The notes under the pieces are model-generated. The model ran no database searches, had not been told where the DNA came from, and was given only the letters and a program-made list of their open reading frames with translations. DNA of 47,583 bases from Limiplasma sp964416065. GTDB taxonomy: Bacteria > Bacillota > Clostridia > Christensenellales > Aristaeellaceae. How positions within the stretch are numbered: position 1 is the stretch's first letter; each line of letters starts with the position of its first letter. Positions 23,366 through 30,799 of the stretch are shown here, one piece after another. The stretch covers positions 1-47,583 of the forward strand of contig CAYQCL010000016.1 of assembly GCA_964416065.1 (NCBI GenBank). Reading direction: 5' to 3'. The translations under genes and the position numbers were made by a program.

Positions 23366-24597
23366 TCCACACACACCTCCACATCCGCCGTATCGGTCAG
23401 CCTCTCCGCCTTGATCGGTATCTGAATCATTTCGGCGGGCAGGGCCTTGCGCATCCTTTTACGAAGCACCTCGCGACCCTCCTGCCTGACGACGATGCTC
23501 ACATTGCTCAGCGGCTGGCGCACACGCAGGGAAAGCGTAAAGTCGCGCGTTCCGCTGACGCGCTGCGGAATCACATGCCCCACATTCTGACCGGCCTTGA
23601 CCTCCAGCCCGCAGGCGGGAAGACCTCCCTTGAGCAGGTATTCTGCCGCGCTTTCAGCCAGCGCCTCGGCCTCCAGAGAGACGAAGTCCACCAGATCGTG
23701 TACGTGCAGCACGTTGCCCGCGGCGAAGACGCCCGGCACACGGGTCTGGTAATGCTCGTCCACGAACGCGCCGCGCGTACGGGCGTCCAGCTCCACGCCG
23801 GCGGCCATCGAAAGCTCGTTTTCGGGGATCAGGCCGACCGAGAGGATCAGCGTGTCGCAGGGGATTTCCTCCTCCGTGCCGACAATGGGCCGGAAGCGCT
23901 CGTCACATTGAGCGACGACGACGCCCGTCAGTCTTTCGCGGCCCCGGATCTCAACCACCGTATGGCTGAGGTGCAGAGGGATGCTGTAGTCGTTCAGGCA
24001 TTGCTCGATGTTGCGGGGCAGGCCGCTGGGATAGGGCTGCACCTCATACACGCCTTTGACGTGCGCGCCCTCCAGGGTCATGCGGCGGGCCATGATCAGG
24101 CCGATGTCGCCGCTGCCCAGGATGACCACCTCGTGACCGACCATGATGTTTTGCAGATTGATGTAATTCTGCGCCACACCGGCGGTATAGACGCCGGCAG
24201 GCCGCGTTCCAGGAGTGGCCAGCGCGCCGCGCGTGCGCTCGCGGCAGCCCATGGTGAGCAGCACCGCGCCCGTCTGGATCCGCAAAAGGCCCCGTCCCCG
24301 GCTGGCCGCGGTCACGACCCTGCCGGAGCTGATATCCAGCACGGTGCAGTCGGTGATGCATTCGATGCCCGCCTCCGAAACCCGATCGATGAAGCGCTGC
24401 GCGTATTCCGGCCCCGAAAGCGACTCGCCGAAGCGGGTCAGGCCAAAGCCGTCGTGGATGCATTGACGTAAAATGCCGCCCGGCAGATGCTCGCGTTCCA
24501 GAATCAGAATATCGTTTACGCCCTTTTCCTTCAGTCGAAGCGCCGCGGCCAGCCCCGCGGGGCCGCCTCCGACGATAACCGCCTGCTTTTGCATCAT
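23362..24597 (-). CDS. NAD(P)/FAD-dependent oxidoreductase subunit (GlpB-like position)
   Basis: A 411-residue two-dinucleotide-binding flavoprotein. KQAVIVGGGPAGLAAALRLK binds FAD; GHEVVILGSGDIGLIMARRM is the NAD(P) motif. PGTRPAGVYTAGVAQNYINL and PGVFAAGNVLHVHDLVDFVS complete the pattern. The ATG at 24597 overlaps the stop of the GlpA-like gene. In related Clostridia the set GlpA-like/this protein/DUF1667 is conserved and is often annotated as anaerobic glycerol-3-phosphate dehydrogenase. Electron transfer from the GlpA-like subunit through this one is likely. Confidence 0.87.
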   Translation of the reverse strand: MMQKQAVIVGGGPAGLAAALRLKEKGVNDILILEREHLPGGILRQCIHDGFGLTRFGESLSGPEYAQRFIDRVSEAGIECITDCTVLDISSGRVVTAASRGRGLLRIQTGAVLLTMGCRERTRGALATPGTRPAGVYTAGVAQNYINLQNIMVGHEVVILGSGDIGLIMARRMTLEGAHVKGVYEVQPYPSGLPRNIEQCLNDYSIPLHLSHTVVEIRGRERLTGVVVAQCDERFRPIVGTEEEIPCDTLILSVGLIPENELSMAAGVELDARTRGAFVDEHYQTRVPGVFAAGNVLHVHDLVDFVSLEAEALAESAAEYLLKGGLPACGLEVKAGQNVGHVIPQRVSGTRDFTLSLRVRQPLSNVSIVVRQEGREVLRKRMRKALPAEMIQIPIKAERLTDTADVEVCVE

Positions 24598-26054
24598 GCC
24601 CGCTCGCCTCCTTTGACATAGCCCGTAAACATGGCCGAGCCCTTGGAGCCCAGCTCTACCTGGGTCACGGCCTTTCCCAGCTCCTCCCGAATCAGCGCGG
24701 TGATGCGCGTCTCGCAATAGCCGCCCTGGCAGCGTCCCATACTGGCGCGGGTACGCACCTTGATACCGTTGACCGTACACACCCCCAGCGGGTTGTGAAT
24801 GGCCTGGATGATCTCAGCGCGCGTCACCGTTTCGCAGCGGCAGACGATCTCGCCGTAGTCGGGGTTTCGCGCGATCAGGCGGGCCTGCTCCTCGGGACTG
24901 GCCTCATGGAAGCGGACAATGCCGCGCCGGATGGGATTGAAGTCGGAATTGGGGATCAGCGTCTCGCGCTCGCGAAGCATCCCGACCACGCGGCGAGCGA
25001 TGGGCAACGCACTGGTCAGGCCTGGACTTTCAATTCCTACCAGGTTGATGATGTTGGGCGTGCGGCATTCGATCAGGAAGTCCTGGATCTCGCCGGTCTC
25101 GGGATCGACACGCTTGGGGCGCGCACCGGCGAAGGTGCGGATGTAGTACTCGCGCTTCATGTGCTTGAACATCCGCGCGCCGCTCTCCTGAAGGCCGTCC
25201 ATGCCGGACTGGGACACGCTGTAATCCTCGCCGTCCTCGACGTTGAAGCTGTTGGGTCCTACGAGGACGTTCCCATCCACGGTGGGCGTGGCGTGCGTAT
25301 CGAAGGTGTTGCGCGGGGTGGGCGCAGGATAAACAGGGATTTTCGCGAACGCGCCCGCCTTCTTGTCCAGCACGAAGTACTCGCCCTTGACGGGCTGGAT
25401 CACATAGCCCGGGATGCCGAGCATCTCGCTGACTTTGGCGCTGTTGAGTCCCGCGCTGTTGACAACCCAGCGGCAGGCGAAATCGCCCTGGTTCGTGTGC
25501 AGCACATGGCGGCCGTCCGGCAGATACTCCGCTCCGGTCACCTCGGTGTAGAGATGATATTTTGCGCCGTTGCTCACGGCGTTTTCGGCCAGCGCGATGG
25601 TGTAGAGAAAGGGATCGAGGATACCGCTGGAGGGGCAGAAGATGGCGAAGTTGCCGCCCGCCGACGGGTCGATCTCATCCATACGCTTGCGGTCGATCAG
25701 CTCCATGCCTGGCACGCCGTTCGCGCGGCCGCGCTCGATCATGGTCATGAGCCTTTGGCGATGCTCCTCTGTGAAACCAACGATCAGCTTTCCCGTGCGC
25801 TTAAACGGGACATCCAGTTCCCTGGAAACCTCGTCGAATTCGCCGTTACCCTCCACGGCGCACTGCGCCTTGAGGCTTCCGGTCTTGTAGAGGAAGCCCG
25901 CGTGTAGCATGCCGGTATTGCGGCCGCTGGTCTGGGTGCAGACGTCGCTCTCCTTTTCCAGCACGGCGACGGACAGCCGCCAGCGCGTCAGCTCACGCGC
26001 GATGGCGCTGCCCACCACGCCGCCTCCGATGATGATTACGTCATAGCTTTGCAT
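24594..26054 (-). CDS. GlpA-like FAD-dependent 2-hydroxyacid / glycerol-3-phosphate oxidoreductase with BFD [2Fe-2S] domain
   Basis: A 486-residue protein. Residues 1-370 are a DAO-type flavoprotein (SYDVIIIGGGVVGSAIAREL; SGRNTGMLHAGFLYKTGSLK). Residues ~390-455 are a BFD-like Fe-S domain with CRCETVTRAEI and GRCQGGYC supplying four cysteines. This is the layout of anaerobic GlpA-type dehydrogenases and of LhgO-like enzymes, which oxidise glycerol-3-phosphate or L-2-hydroxyacids. No glpK or glpF is nearby, so the true substrate is open. The ATG follows AAAGGAG. It is first in a four-gene operon whose promoter faces a LysR gene. Confidence 0.86.
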   Translation of the reverse strand: MQSYDVIIIGGGVVGSAIARELTRWRLSVAVLEKESDVCTQTSGRNTGMLHAGFLYKTGSLKAQCAVEGNGEFDEVSRELDVPFKRTGKLIVGFTEEHRQRLMTMIERGRANGVPGMELIDRKRMDEIDPSAGGNFAIFCPSSGILDPFLYTIALAENAVSNGAKYHLYTEVTGAEYLPDGRHVLHTNQGDFACRWVVNSAGLNSAKVSEMLGIPGYVIQPVKGEYFVLDKKAGAFAKIPVYPAPTPRNTFDTHATPTVDGNVLVGPNSFNVEDGEDYSVSQSGMDGLQESGARMFKHMKREYYIRTFAGARPKRVDPETGEIQDFLIECRTPNIINLVGIESPGLTSALPIARRVVGMLRERETLIPNSDFNPIRRGIVRFHEASPEEQARLIARNPDYGEIVCRCETVTRAEIIQAIHNPLGVCTVNGIKVRTRASMGRCQGGYCETRITALIREELGKAVTQVELGSKGSAMFTGYVKGGERA

Positions 26055-26102
26055 GAACGATGCTCCTTTCGTAGGGGGTTGCGTTTGTGTCTCTTTTGTT
26101 TT

Positions 26103-26131
26103 ATCATACAGGCATGGAAACGCTACGTCAA
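26103..26131 (-). promoter_or_regulatory. Sigma-A promoter of the GlpA-like operon
   Basis: Minus strand TTGACG (26131-26126), 17 bases, TATGAT (26108-26103). The expected transcription start is near 26096. Confidence 0.7.
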
Positions 26132-26150
26132 CTTCGTATAAATAACAGAT

Positions 26151-26169
26151 ATGTTAGAGAATCTAACAT
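26151..26169. promoter_or_regulatory. LysR operator (8-3-8 perfect inverted repeat)
   Basis: ATGTTAGA-GAA-TCTAACAT. Its centre is about 64 bases upstream of the expected start of the divergent operon, the usual place of a LysR recognition site, and it lies 14 bases before the LysR start codon, so it also fits autorepression. Confidence 0.7.
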
Positions 26170-26182
26170 TCGGGAGGCGGCT

Positions 26183-27097
26183 ATGGATCTGCATTTATTG
26201 GAAAACATCGTATGCATCGCCGACGAAAGGAGCATTACCCGCGCGGCGGAGAAGCGCTTTGTGACCCAATCCGCGCTGAATCAGCAGCTGCAAAAGCTTG
26301 AGGGAGAGCTGGGCACGGCGCTGTTCGTCCGTGCCCGCAACAACTGGCGGCCGACCGAGGCTGGCGCGGCCTATCTGGCGGCGGCCCGTCAGATGCTGCT
26401 GCTAAAGAAGGACGCCTACAACCGCATCGCCGACTGCGCCGAGCGCGGCCGCCGTCATCTGACGGTGGGGCTGATTCCCGAGCGTGGCGTGGAGATGTTC
26501 ACGGCGGTCTATCCGGCCTTTCACAGCGACTTTCCCGAAATCCAGGTCGAGCCGGTGGAGTGTCACGTGACGGCCATGCAGCGCATGATCTCCGCCGGTC
26601 AGCTCGATCTCGGCCTGGCGACGCTGACGGAAAACCAGCGGGACGAAAACGTCTATCATCTCATGGCCGAGGAGGAAATCCTGCTGGCCGTCCCCTCCGG
26701 CAATTCGCTGGCCGAGGGTGGCAGCGCGGATTCCCGGGGCGCGCCGGAAACGGAGCTTGCCCGCTTCCGCGATCAGCCCTTTGTGCGTATCTATCAGCGC
26801 TCCACGCTCTTTGGGCTGACCGAGCCGTTGTTTGAGCAGGCGGGCTTCGCTCCGCGCGTGCTGTTCTCCACCGCCAGCAACGTAAGCAAGTACCGCATCG
26901 TTTCGCTGGGGCTGGGCTGTGCGTTGCTGCCCTCGGTATACGCCGCGTCCGATGGCGGCGTGGTCTATTTCCGTCTGCCGCAGCGTCCCGCCTGGCAGAT
27001 CACGCTGTGCAGCCGCAGGGAGGGCTTTCTGGGAAAGGCGGAGCGGCGCTATCTGGAATTGTGCCGAAGCTATTGGCAAGAGAGGCTTGCGGAGTGA
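26183..27097 (+). CDS. LysR-family transcriptional regulator
   Basis: A 304-residue regulator. The N-terminal winged HTH reads LHLLENIVCIADERSITRAA, EKRFVTQSALNQQLQKLEGE, LGTALFVR. The rest is a two-lobe effector domain (LTVGLIPERG, EILLAVPSGNSLAEG, IVSLGLGCALLPSVYA). The ATG at 26183 follows GGGAGG; an upstream in-frame start would lie in the operator. It is divergent from the GlpA-like operon and probably activates it when the substrate is present. Confidence 0.9.
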   Translation: MDLHLLENIVCIADERSITRAAEKRFVTQSALNQQLQKLEGELGTALFVRARNNWRPTEAGAAYLAAARQMLLLKKDAYNRIADCAERGRRHLTVGLIPERGVEMFTAVYPAFHSDFPEIQVEPVECHVTAMQRMISAGQLDLGLATLTENQRDENVYHLMAEEEILLAVPSGNSLAEGGSADSRGAPETELARFRDQPFVRIYQRSTLFGLTEPLFEQAGFAPRVLFSTASNVSKYRIVSLGLGCALLPSVYAASDGGVVYFRLPQRPAWQITLCSRREGFLGKAERRYLELCRSYWQERLAE

Positions 27098-27139
27098 AAC
27101 GGGAAAGGCGGGAGAAAGGCCCTTCCTTCTCCCGCCTCA

Positions 27140-27194
27140 GGGCATCGACAAAGCGCGGGGCGCAGAGAACTCAGACCGCGCTTTGTTGATGCCC
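27140..27194. terminator. Long hairpin between convergent genes, made from the repeat motif (copy C)
   Basis: GGGCATCGACAAAGCGCGG (27140-27158) pairs with CCGCGCTTTGTTGATGCCC (27176-27194), 19 bp with one wobble. The arm contains ATCGACAAAG, the left end of the intergenic repeat family, here present as an inverted pair. It lies between the ends of the lysR and merR genes and can act in both directions. Confidence 0.65.
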
Positions 27195-27220
27195 GGCCTA
27201 TATCCCGCCCTCCCGTGATT

Positions 27221-28042
27221 CTACTTTTCCGTCCTTTTCACAGGATAACAGATTTCCGTGACAAAGTCCTCGGGATTTTGCGTCTCATGCGGGGAGACGT
27301 GATAAATAAAGAACGCGGGGCCATCGTAGCAGTAGCCGTTATCGCGCACCCACGCGGCGACAGCCGCGTTCGCCTCCGGAATTCGGGTGTATGATCCGCG
27401 AAAGGTGGTGGAGGCAAAGGTGACGGCCGAAAGCGATTTGAAGCGCACGTGCCTGGTATCCGCGTATGAGCCGCGCACGCTCTTTTGCGCTTCTACGTCC
27501 ACATCGCTTTCCCTGTACTCTCTGTCATGATAGACGACGCAGCAATAGTCTGGCTCATCCCATTGTACCTTGAGCGGAGCGGTTTCGCTTATGAGCAGGC
27601 TCCAAAGCCTGCCCTCGTCCTCATAGGAGGGCAGGGTCATACGGACGCTCGCGACATAACGCTCCGGAAGCGTTTTCATTGATACGCTGTATTCCATGTT
27701 TTTTTCCTTTCTCAGCCGCTTGTGGGTCGTTTCCAAGAGCCGGAGCTTGCGCTCCGTATCCGCGAGTAGCGCTTCAAGCTCCTTCTCACGGATGCGCATG
27801 GCCTGCTCCAGCGCTTCGGGATCGTCAAAGCGCTTGAGCAGCTCACAGATGGCGGCGAGCCCAAACCCCATGTCCTTCAGCATGGCGATGCGTCCGGCGA
27901 TGGGAAGCAGATCTTCGCCGTAATAGCGATAGCCGGTGAAGGACTCAATGGCGCTTGGTTTCAGCAGGCCGATTTCTTCGTAATGACGAAGCATGCGCAC
28001 GCTTACTCTGGACAGCTTGGAAAATTCTCCGATTTTTAGCAT
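27221..28042 (-). CDS. MerR-family regulator with GyrI-like effector-binding domain
   Basis: A 273-residue regulator. Residues 1-70 are the MerR HTH (LKIGEFSKLSRVSVRMLRHY, GLLKPSAIESFTGYRYYGED). A coiled-coil dimer helix runs from about 75 to 115. The rest (YSVSMKTLPERYVASVRMTL, then the C-terminal FAFFIYHVS-like strands) is a GyrI/BmrR-type small-molecule domain, typical of multidrug sensors. The ATG at 28042 follows GAGG. No efflux pump lies next to it. Its own promoter has the 19-base spacer of MerR targets, so it is probably self-regulated. Confidence 0.87.
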   Translation of the reverse strand: MLKIGEFSKLSRVSVRMLRHYEEIGLLKPSAIESFTGYRYYGEDLLPIAGRIAMLKDMGFGLAAICELLKRFDDPEALEQAMRIREKELEALLADTERKLRLLETTHKRLRKEKNMEYSVSMKTLPERYVASVRMTLPSYEDEGRLWSLLISETAPLKVQWDEPDYCCVVYHDREYRESDVDVEAQKSVRGSYADTRHVRFKSLSAVTFASTTFRGSYTRIPEANAAVAAWVRDNGYCYDGPAFFIYHVSPHETQNPEDFVTEICYPVKRTEK

Positions 28043-28082
28043 TTCTGTTTCCTCACATGTGATTTTTTTTGAGCTCATAATG

Positions 28083-28113
28083 ATGATACGCCCTCCCACA
28101 ATGGAAGAGTCAA
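28083..28113 (-). promoter_or_regulatory. MerR-type promoter with 19-bp spacer
   Basis: Minus strand TTGACT (28113-28108), 19 bases, TATCAT (28088-28083). The spacer has the imperfect dyad CTTCC-N5-GGGAG. Such over-long spacers are the target of MerR regulators, which twist the DNA to activate it. Confidence 0.7.
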
Positions 28114-28132
28114 GCACTTTTTTCATAGAAAA

Positions 28133-28159
28133 ATCCGCGGCCCGTTTTGAGCCGCGGAT
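28133..28159 (-). terminator. Terminator of the DUF1858/ferritin/ECF operon
   Basis: ATCCGCGGC (28133-28141) pairs with GCCGCGGAT (28151-28159). On the minus strand it is followed by a T-run (TTTTC). It lies just after the stop at 28168. Confidence 0.7.
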
Positions 28160-28167
28160 CCCGTTTT

Positions 28168-28554
28168 TTATGTCTTCTCCTTAACCTTGGGAATTACGCC
28201 AAGTGCCTGGAAAACTGGAAAAAGGTAGCTTGCGCCGAAGGTCTTGAGCGCTTTGGGCCCGCGAATCTCCTCCCCGCGCGAGAGAATCGCCAGCGCGTTA
28301 TAGAACGCGAGCAGGACCGTGGCGCGTGTCAGCGACTTTTCCTTGCGGTCGACAAACATTTCGTTGCCCTGAATGCGATAGGTGAACGCGAGGCCCTTCA
28401 TGGTTGAGAAGGGGCTGCCCGCCATGGCGCGCAGGGCGTCCCATAAAAGGGCGTCAAGCGCGGCATCGGAGGAATCGCGTCCCTTGAGCGCCTCGCGAAG
28501 GGATGCGCCAAAGAGCCGAACGGCCCCCGGCGGATCGCTAAGGGGAACGGCCAT
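28168..28554 (-). CDS. Conserved protein of unknown function, coupled to an ECF S component
   Basis: A 128-residue soluble protein that I do not recognise by name. Its centre reads KGLAFTYRIQGNEMFVDRKE followed by KSLTRATVLLAFYNAL, which looks strongly conserved (beta-hairpin then helix). The ends are helical. The start lies 4 bases after the stop of the ECF S component and has no clear ribosome binding site, so translation is probably coupled. A role in the same uptake system or as an intracellular partner for its substrate is inference. Confidence 0.6.
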   Translation of the reverse strand: MAVPLSDPPGAVRLFGASLREALKGRDSSDAALDALLWDALRAMAGSPFSTMKGLAFTYRIQGNEMFVDRKEKSLTRATVLLAFYNALAILSRGEEIRGPKALKTFGASYLFPVFQALGVIPKVKEKT

Positions 28555-28558
28555 GTGC

Positions 28559-29074
28559 TTAATGCACCAGGCCGGTCAGCTTCACGCGCTTCATCAGCGG
28601 GATCAGCACCGTGCCGATAATAACGCCGCTCAGCCCCTGGACGAGGTTGGGGACGACCGCGCCGACGGCGGCTGCCAAGCCATAGCCCAAAATGAGCCAT
28701 TCCACCAGGAAGTAACCGGCCACCATAACCAGTTCCGCCACAACCAGCCAGATCACGGTCAGCCAGTAGGGCTTGTTCCCCTTAACCCCGTAAACGGCCA
28801 CAGCGGCAACCGCGCCCTTGATGAGGAAGGTAGGCAGGATATAAAGCGTGTAACCACCCAGCAGATCGGCCAGCGCGCTACCGATTGCGGCGGCGGGAAC
28901 GCTGGCCCAGCCCAGCAGCGCCGCGCCAAGCAGGATGAAGCCGTCACCCAGATGGATATAGCCCTGCGTAATGGAGACGGGGAGCTTGAAAAAATAGGTC
29001 GCGACAAATACCAGCGCGGCCAGCATTCCGCCAAGGGCGAGAATCAGTACATTGGAATTTCGATTGTTGCTCAT
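28559..29074 (-). CDS. ECF transporter S component
   Basis: A 171-residue membrane protein with six hydrophobic segments. After a short polar leader comes VLILALGGMLAALVFVATYF, then LPVSITQGYIHLGDGFILLG, ALADLLGGYTLYILPTFLIK and GLSGVIIGTVLIPLMKRVKL. The motif GYIHLGDG...GGYTLYILPT is found in a group of S components of unresolved vitamin specificity in Clostridia. The ATG at 29074 follows AGAAGG. It relies on an ECF module encoded elsewhere. Neighbours on the same strand are a ferritin-like protein and a DUF1858 protein. Confidence 0.82.
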   Translation of the reverse strand: MSNNRNSNVLILALGGMLAALVFVATYFFKLPVSITQGYIHLGDGFILLGAALLGWASVPAAAIGSALADLLGGYTLYILPTFLIKGAVAAVAVYGVKGNKPYWLTVIWLVVAELVMVAGYFLVEWLILGYGLAAAVGAVVPNLVQGLSGVIIGTVLIPLMKRVKLTGLVH

Positions 29075-29120
29075 ATTCAGAAGCCTTCTTTGATTGAATT
29101 TGAAAGAATGGATGAGTCCG

Positions 29121-29603
29121 TCAGATCGCGTCCGGTGAACCGGCCTGGAGGCGCAGCTCGTTGAAGTGGCGATCCTCCTCGGCGGCGATGAGCTCCAAGG
29201 TCTCACGCGCCGAGGCGCTTTTGCTGTTCGCGGCGAATTGACGATACGTTCCGGCGGAAATTTTCTCGCTGCGCATCGCGAAGCGCAGCATGCTGTCCGC
29301 GTCTCTGAGAAGCCCCTCGCGGGCGGCTCCCATGAGGCCGTCCGGGAACAGCACGTCTTGGGCGATCGCGGCGAGCGCCGTCCGCCGCTCCTGCGACGTA
29401 TCCAATCCGGCGAAGAGGGAACGGAAGCGTCTGAGATGCTCCTTTTCATCCGCGAGCGTCAGCTTAAGCCGGGCATTCAGCGGCTCCCCATCGCGGCCAA
29501 GCTGCTCCATGAGCAGGATCGCGCGGGTATAGAGCGCGACGGCGGAGGATTCCATTTCGCATGCCACGAAAAGGGCCTCCTGCTCCGTCAGGTCACGGAT
29601 CAA
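29121..29603 (-). CDS. Ferritin-like / rubrerythrin-type di-iron protein
   Basis: A 160-residue four-helix bundle. Iron ligands are visible as two pairs of Glu-containing helices: ACEMESSAVALYTRAILL, LADEKEHLRRF, RSEKISAGTYRQFAANS and AAEEDRHFNEL, i.e. E...ExxH in both halves. No C-terminal rubredoxin domain with CxxC is present, so it is a stand-alone rubrerythrin-like protein that may scavenge peroxide or store iron. It lies 21 bases after the DUF1858 gene and leads into an ECF S component. Confidence 0.8.
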   Translation of the reverse strand: MIRDLTEQEALFVACEMESSAVALYTRAILLMEQLGRDGEPLNARLKLTLADEKEHLRRFRSLFAGLDTSQERRTALAAIAQDVLFPDGLMGAAREGLLRDADSMLRFAMRSEKISAGTYRQFAANSKSASARETLELIAAEEDRHFNELRLQAGSPDAI

Positions 29604-29624
29604 TTTTCTTCCTCCTTTGCAGCC

Positions 29625-29825
29625 TTATTTGTCGGCCAGGTAAGCGTTGAGCTTCTCAATCAACGCGTCGGGGTCGGAGCCGTGAGCCGCGCAGGCGTCC
29701 TCAATGGGCTCGGCGGTCGCGTGCGGACAGCCCAGACAATGCATTCCGAATTCCATAAAGATACGGGCGGTGCCGCGATCCATGGAGAGCACCTCGCCGA
29801 TAGACATTTGCTTGTTGACAGTCAT
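29625..29825 (-). CDS. DUF1858 small redox-disulfide protein
   Basis: A 66-residue protein of the DUF1858 family (ScdA N-terminal-like; also described as hybrid-cluster-protein-associated redox disulfide domain): MSIGEVLSMDRGTARIFMEF, then GMHCLGCPHATAEPIEDACA with the CxxC pair, then a helix. Members are linked to nitrosative or oxidative stress repair. It is the first gene of the operon that includes the ferritin-like protein, and has its own promoter at 29876-29905. Confidence 0.88.
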   Translation of the reverse strand: MTVNKQMSIGEVLSMDRGTARIFMEFGMHCLGCPHATAEPIEDACAAHGSDPDALIEKLNAYLADK

Positions 29826-29875
29826 AGGTCAAGCCTCCTTACTTGTTGCGCCCGCGTTCCTTACGAGCGTAGCTT

Positions 29876-29905
29876 ATCTTACCATCAAGGGGAATGGGTT
29901 GTCAA
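29876..29905 (-). promoter_or_regulatory. Sigma-A promoter of the DUF1858 operon
   Basis: Minus strand TTGACA (29905-29900), 18 bases, TAAGAT (29881-29876). Confidence 0.7.
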
Positions 29906-29972
29906 TGCGATTTATCCCAAAGTACAGGAAAAAAGTAGTCTTTGCCGTTTTTTGCATTTTTTATCCAAAAAA

Positions 29973-30005
29973 GCGCCATGCGTCCCAATCACAGGAGCAT
30001 GGCGC
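29973..30005 (-). terminator. Terminator of the ABC/MBL/IMPase operon
   Basis: GCGCCATGC (29973-29981) pairs with GCATGGCGC (29997-30005). On the minus strand the stem is followed by TTTTTT. It lies 17 bases beyond the stop at 30023. Confidence 0.8.
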
Positions 30006-30022
30006 GTCTTCACTTTTCGGCG

Positions 30023-30781
30023 TCAAAACATCTTACACAGCGTCTCATGAAGAATACCGTTGGAGGCGGCAAGCGGGGCGCTGCGGCCCGTTAACGTGGG
30101 ACGACCGCCTGTGAGCAGCGTAAGCCTTCCGCCGGCCTCATTCAGGATCAGCCATCCCGCGGCGTAATCCCAGGGGAAAAGATAATGGAATACCGAGGCG
30201 GAGAAGCGGCCGCACGCGGTATAGCACAGATCAAGCGCCGCGGAACCGGTGAAGCGAATCCCCCTGCTTTGGCTGTGGAGGGCAAAGAGGCTGTCAAAGT
30301 AGCCGCGCTGACTGTCCACGGTGGCGGGGCCGGCCTCGACGCCCACGACCGCGTCCGAGAGGGACGCGTCCGCGTTGACATGGATGGGCCGACCGTTCAG
30401 GGTTGCCCCGTGACCCTTTTCGGACAGGAACATCTCGTCCGTGAAGGGGTTGTAGACGGCGGCCATGAGAAGCTCGCCGTCTTCGGCAAGCGCACACGAG
30501 ACGGCGCTGAGGTTCATGCCGTACATCAAATTGGTTGTCCCGTCGATGGGGTCGACAAGAAACAGCCTCCCCGAAAGACCGGTTTCGACCGCGCCCTCCT
30601 CGCTGAGCACGCGGCTTCGCGGAAGCAGCCTGGGCAGCGCGTCCTTGAGAAAATCGCTGACCGCCAGATCCGCGTCGGTGACAAAATCGCCTCGTCCCTT
30701 TTGGTGTATGCCGGACGCGAGCGTTTTGGACAGCGCCAGCGCGCCCGCCTCACGAACCGTCGTCTCAAATGCCTTGAGCAT
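30023..30781 (-). CDS. Inositol-monophosphatase-family phosphatase
   Basis: A 252-residue Mg-dependent phosphatase. Metal motif I is LSEEG (E of the first site), motif II LFLVDPIDGTTNLMYGM with DPIDGTTN, and motif III FPWDYAAGWLILNEAGG with WDxxAG. Length is normal. Family members act on myo-inositol-1-phosphate, sugar phosphates or 3'-phosphoadenosine phosphates. It is the last gene of the ABC importer operon, 18 bases after the MBL hydrolase, so it probably removes phosphate from an imported compound; the identity of that compound is not shown. Confidence 0.88.
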   Translation of the reverse strand: MLKAFETTVREAGALALSKTLASGIHQKGRGDFVTDADLAVSDFLKDALPRLLPRSRVLSEEGAVETGLSGRLFLVDPIDGTTNLMYGMNLSAVSCALAEDGELLMAAVYNPFTDEMFLSEKGHGATLNGRPIHVNADASLSDAVVGVEAGPATVDSQRGYFDSLFALHSQSRGIRFTGSAALDLCYTACGRFSASVFHYLFPWDYAAGWLILNEAGGRLTLLTGGRPTLTGRSAPLAASNGILHETLCKMF

Positions 30782-30799
30782 ACGGAATCGCTCCTTTTG

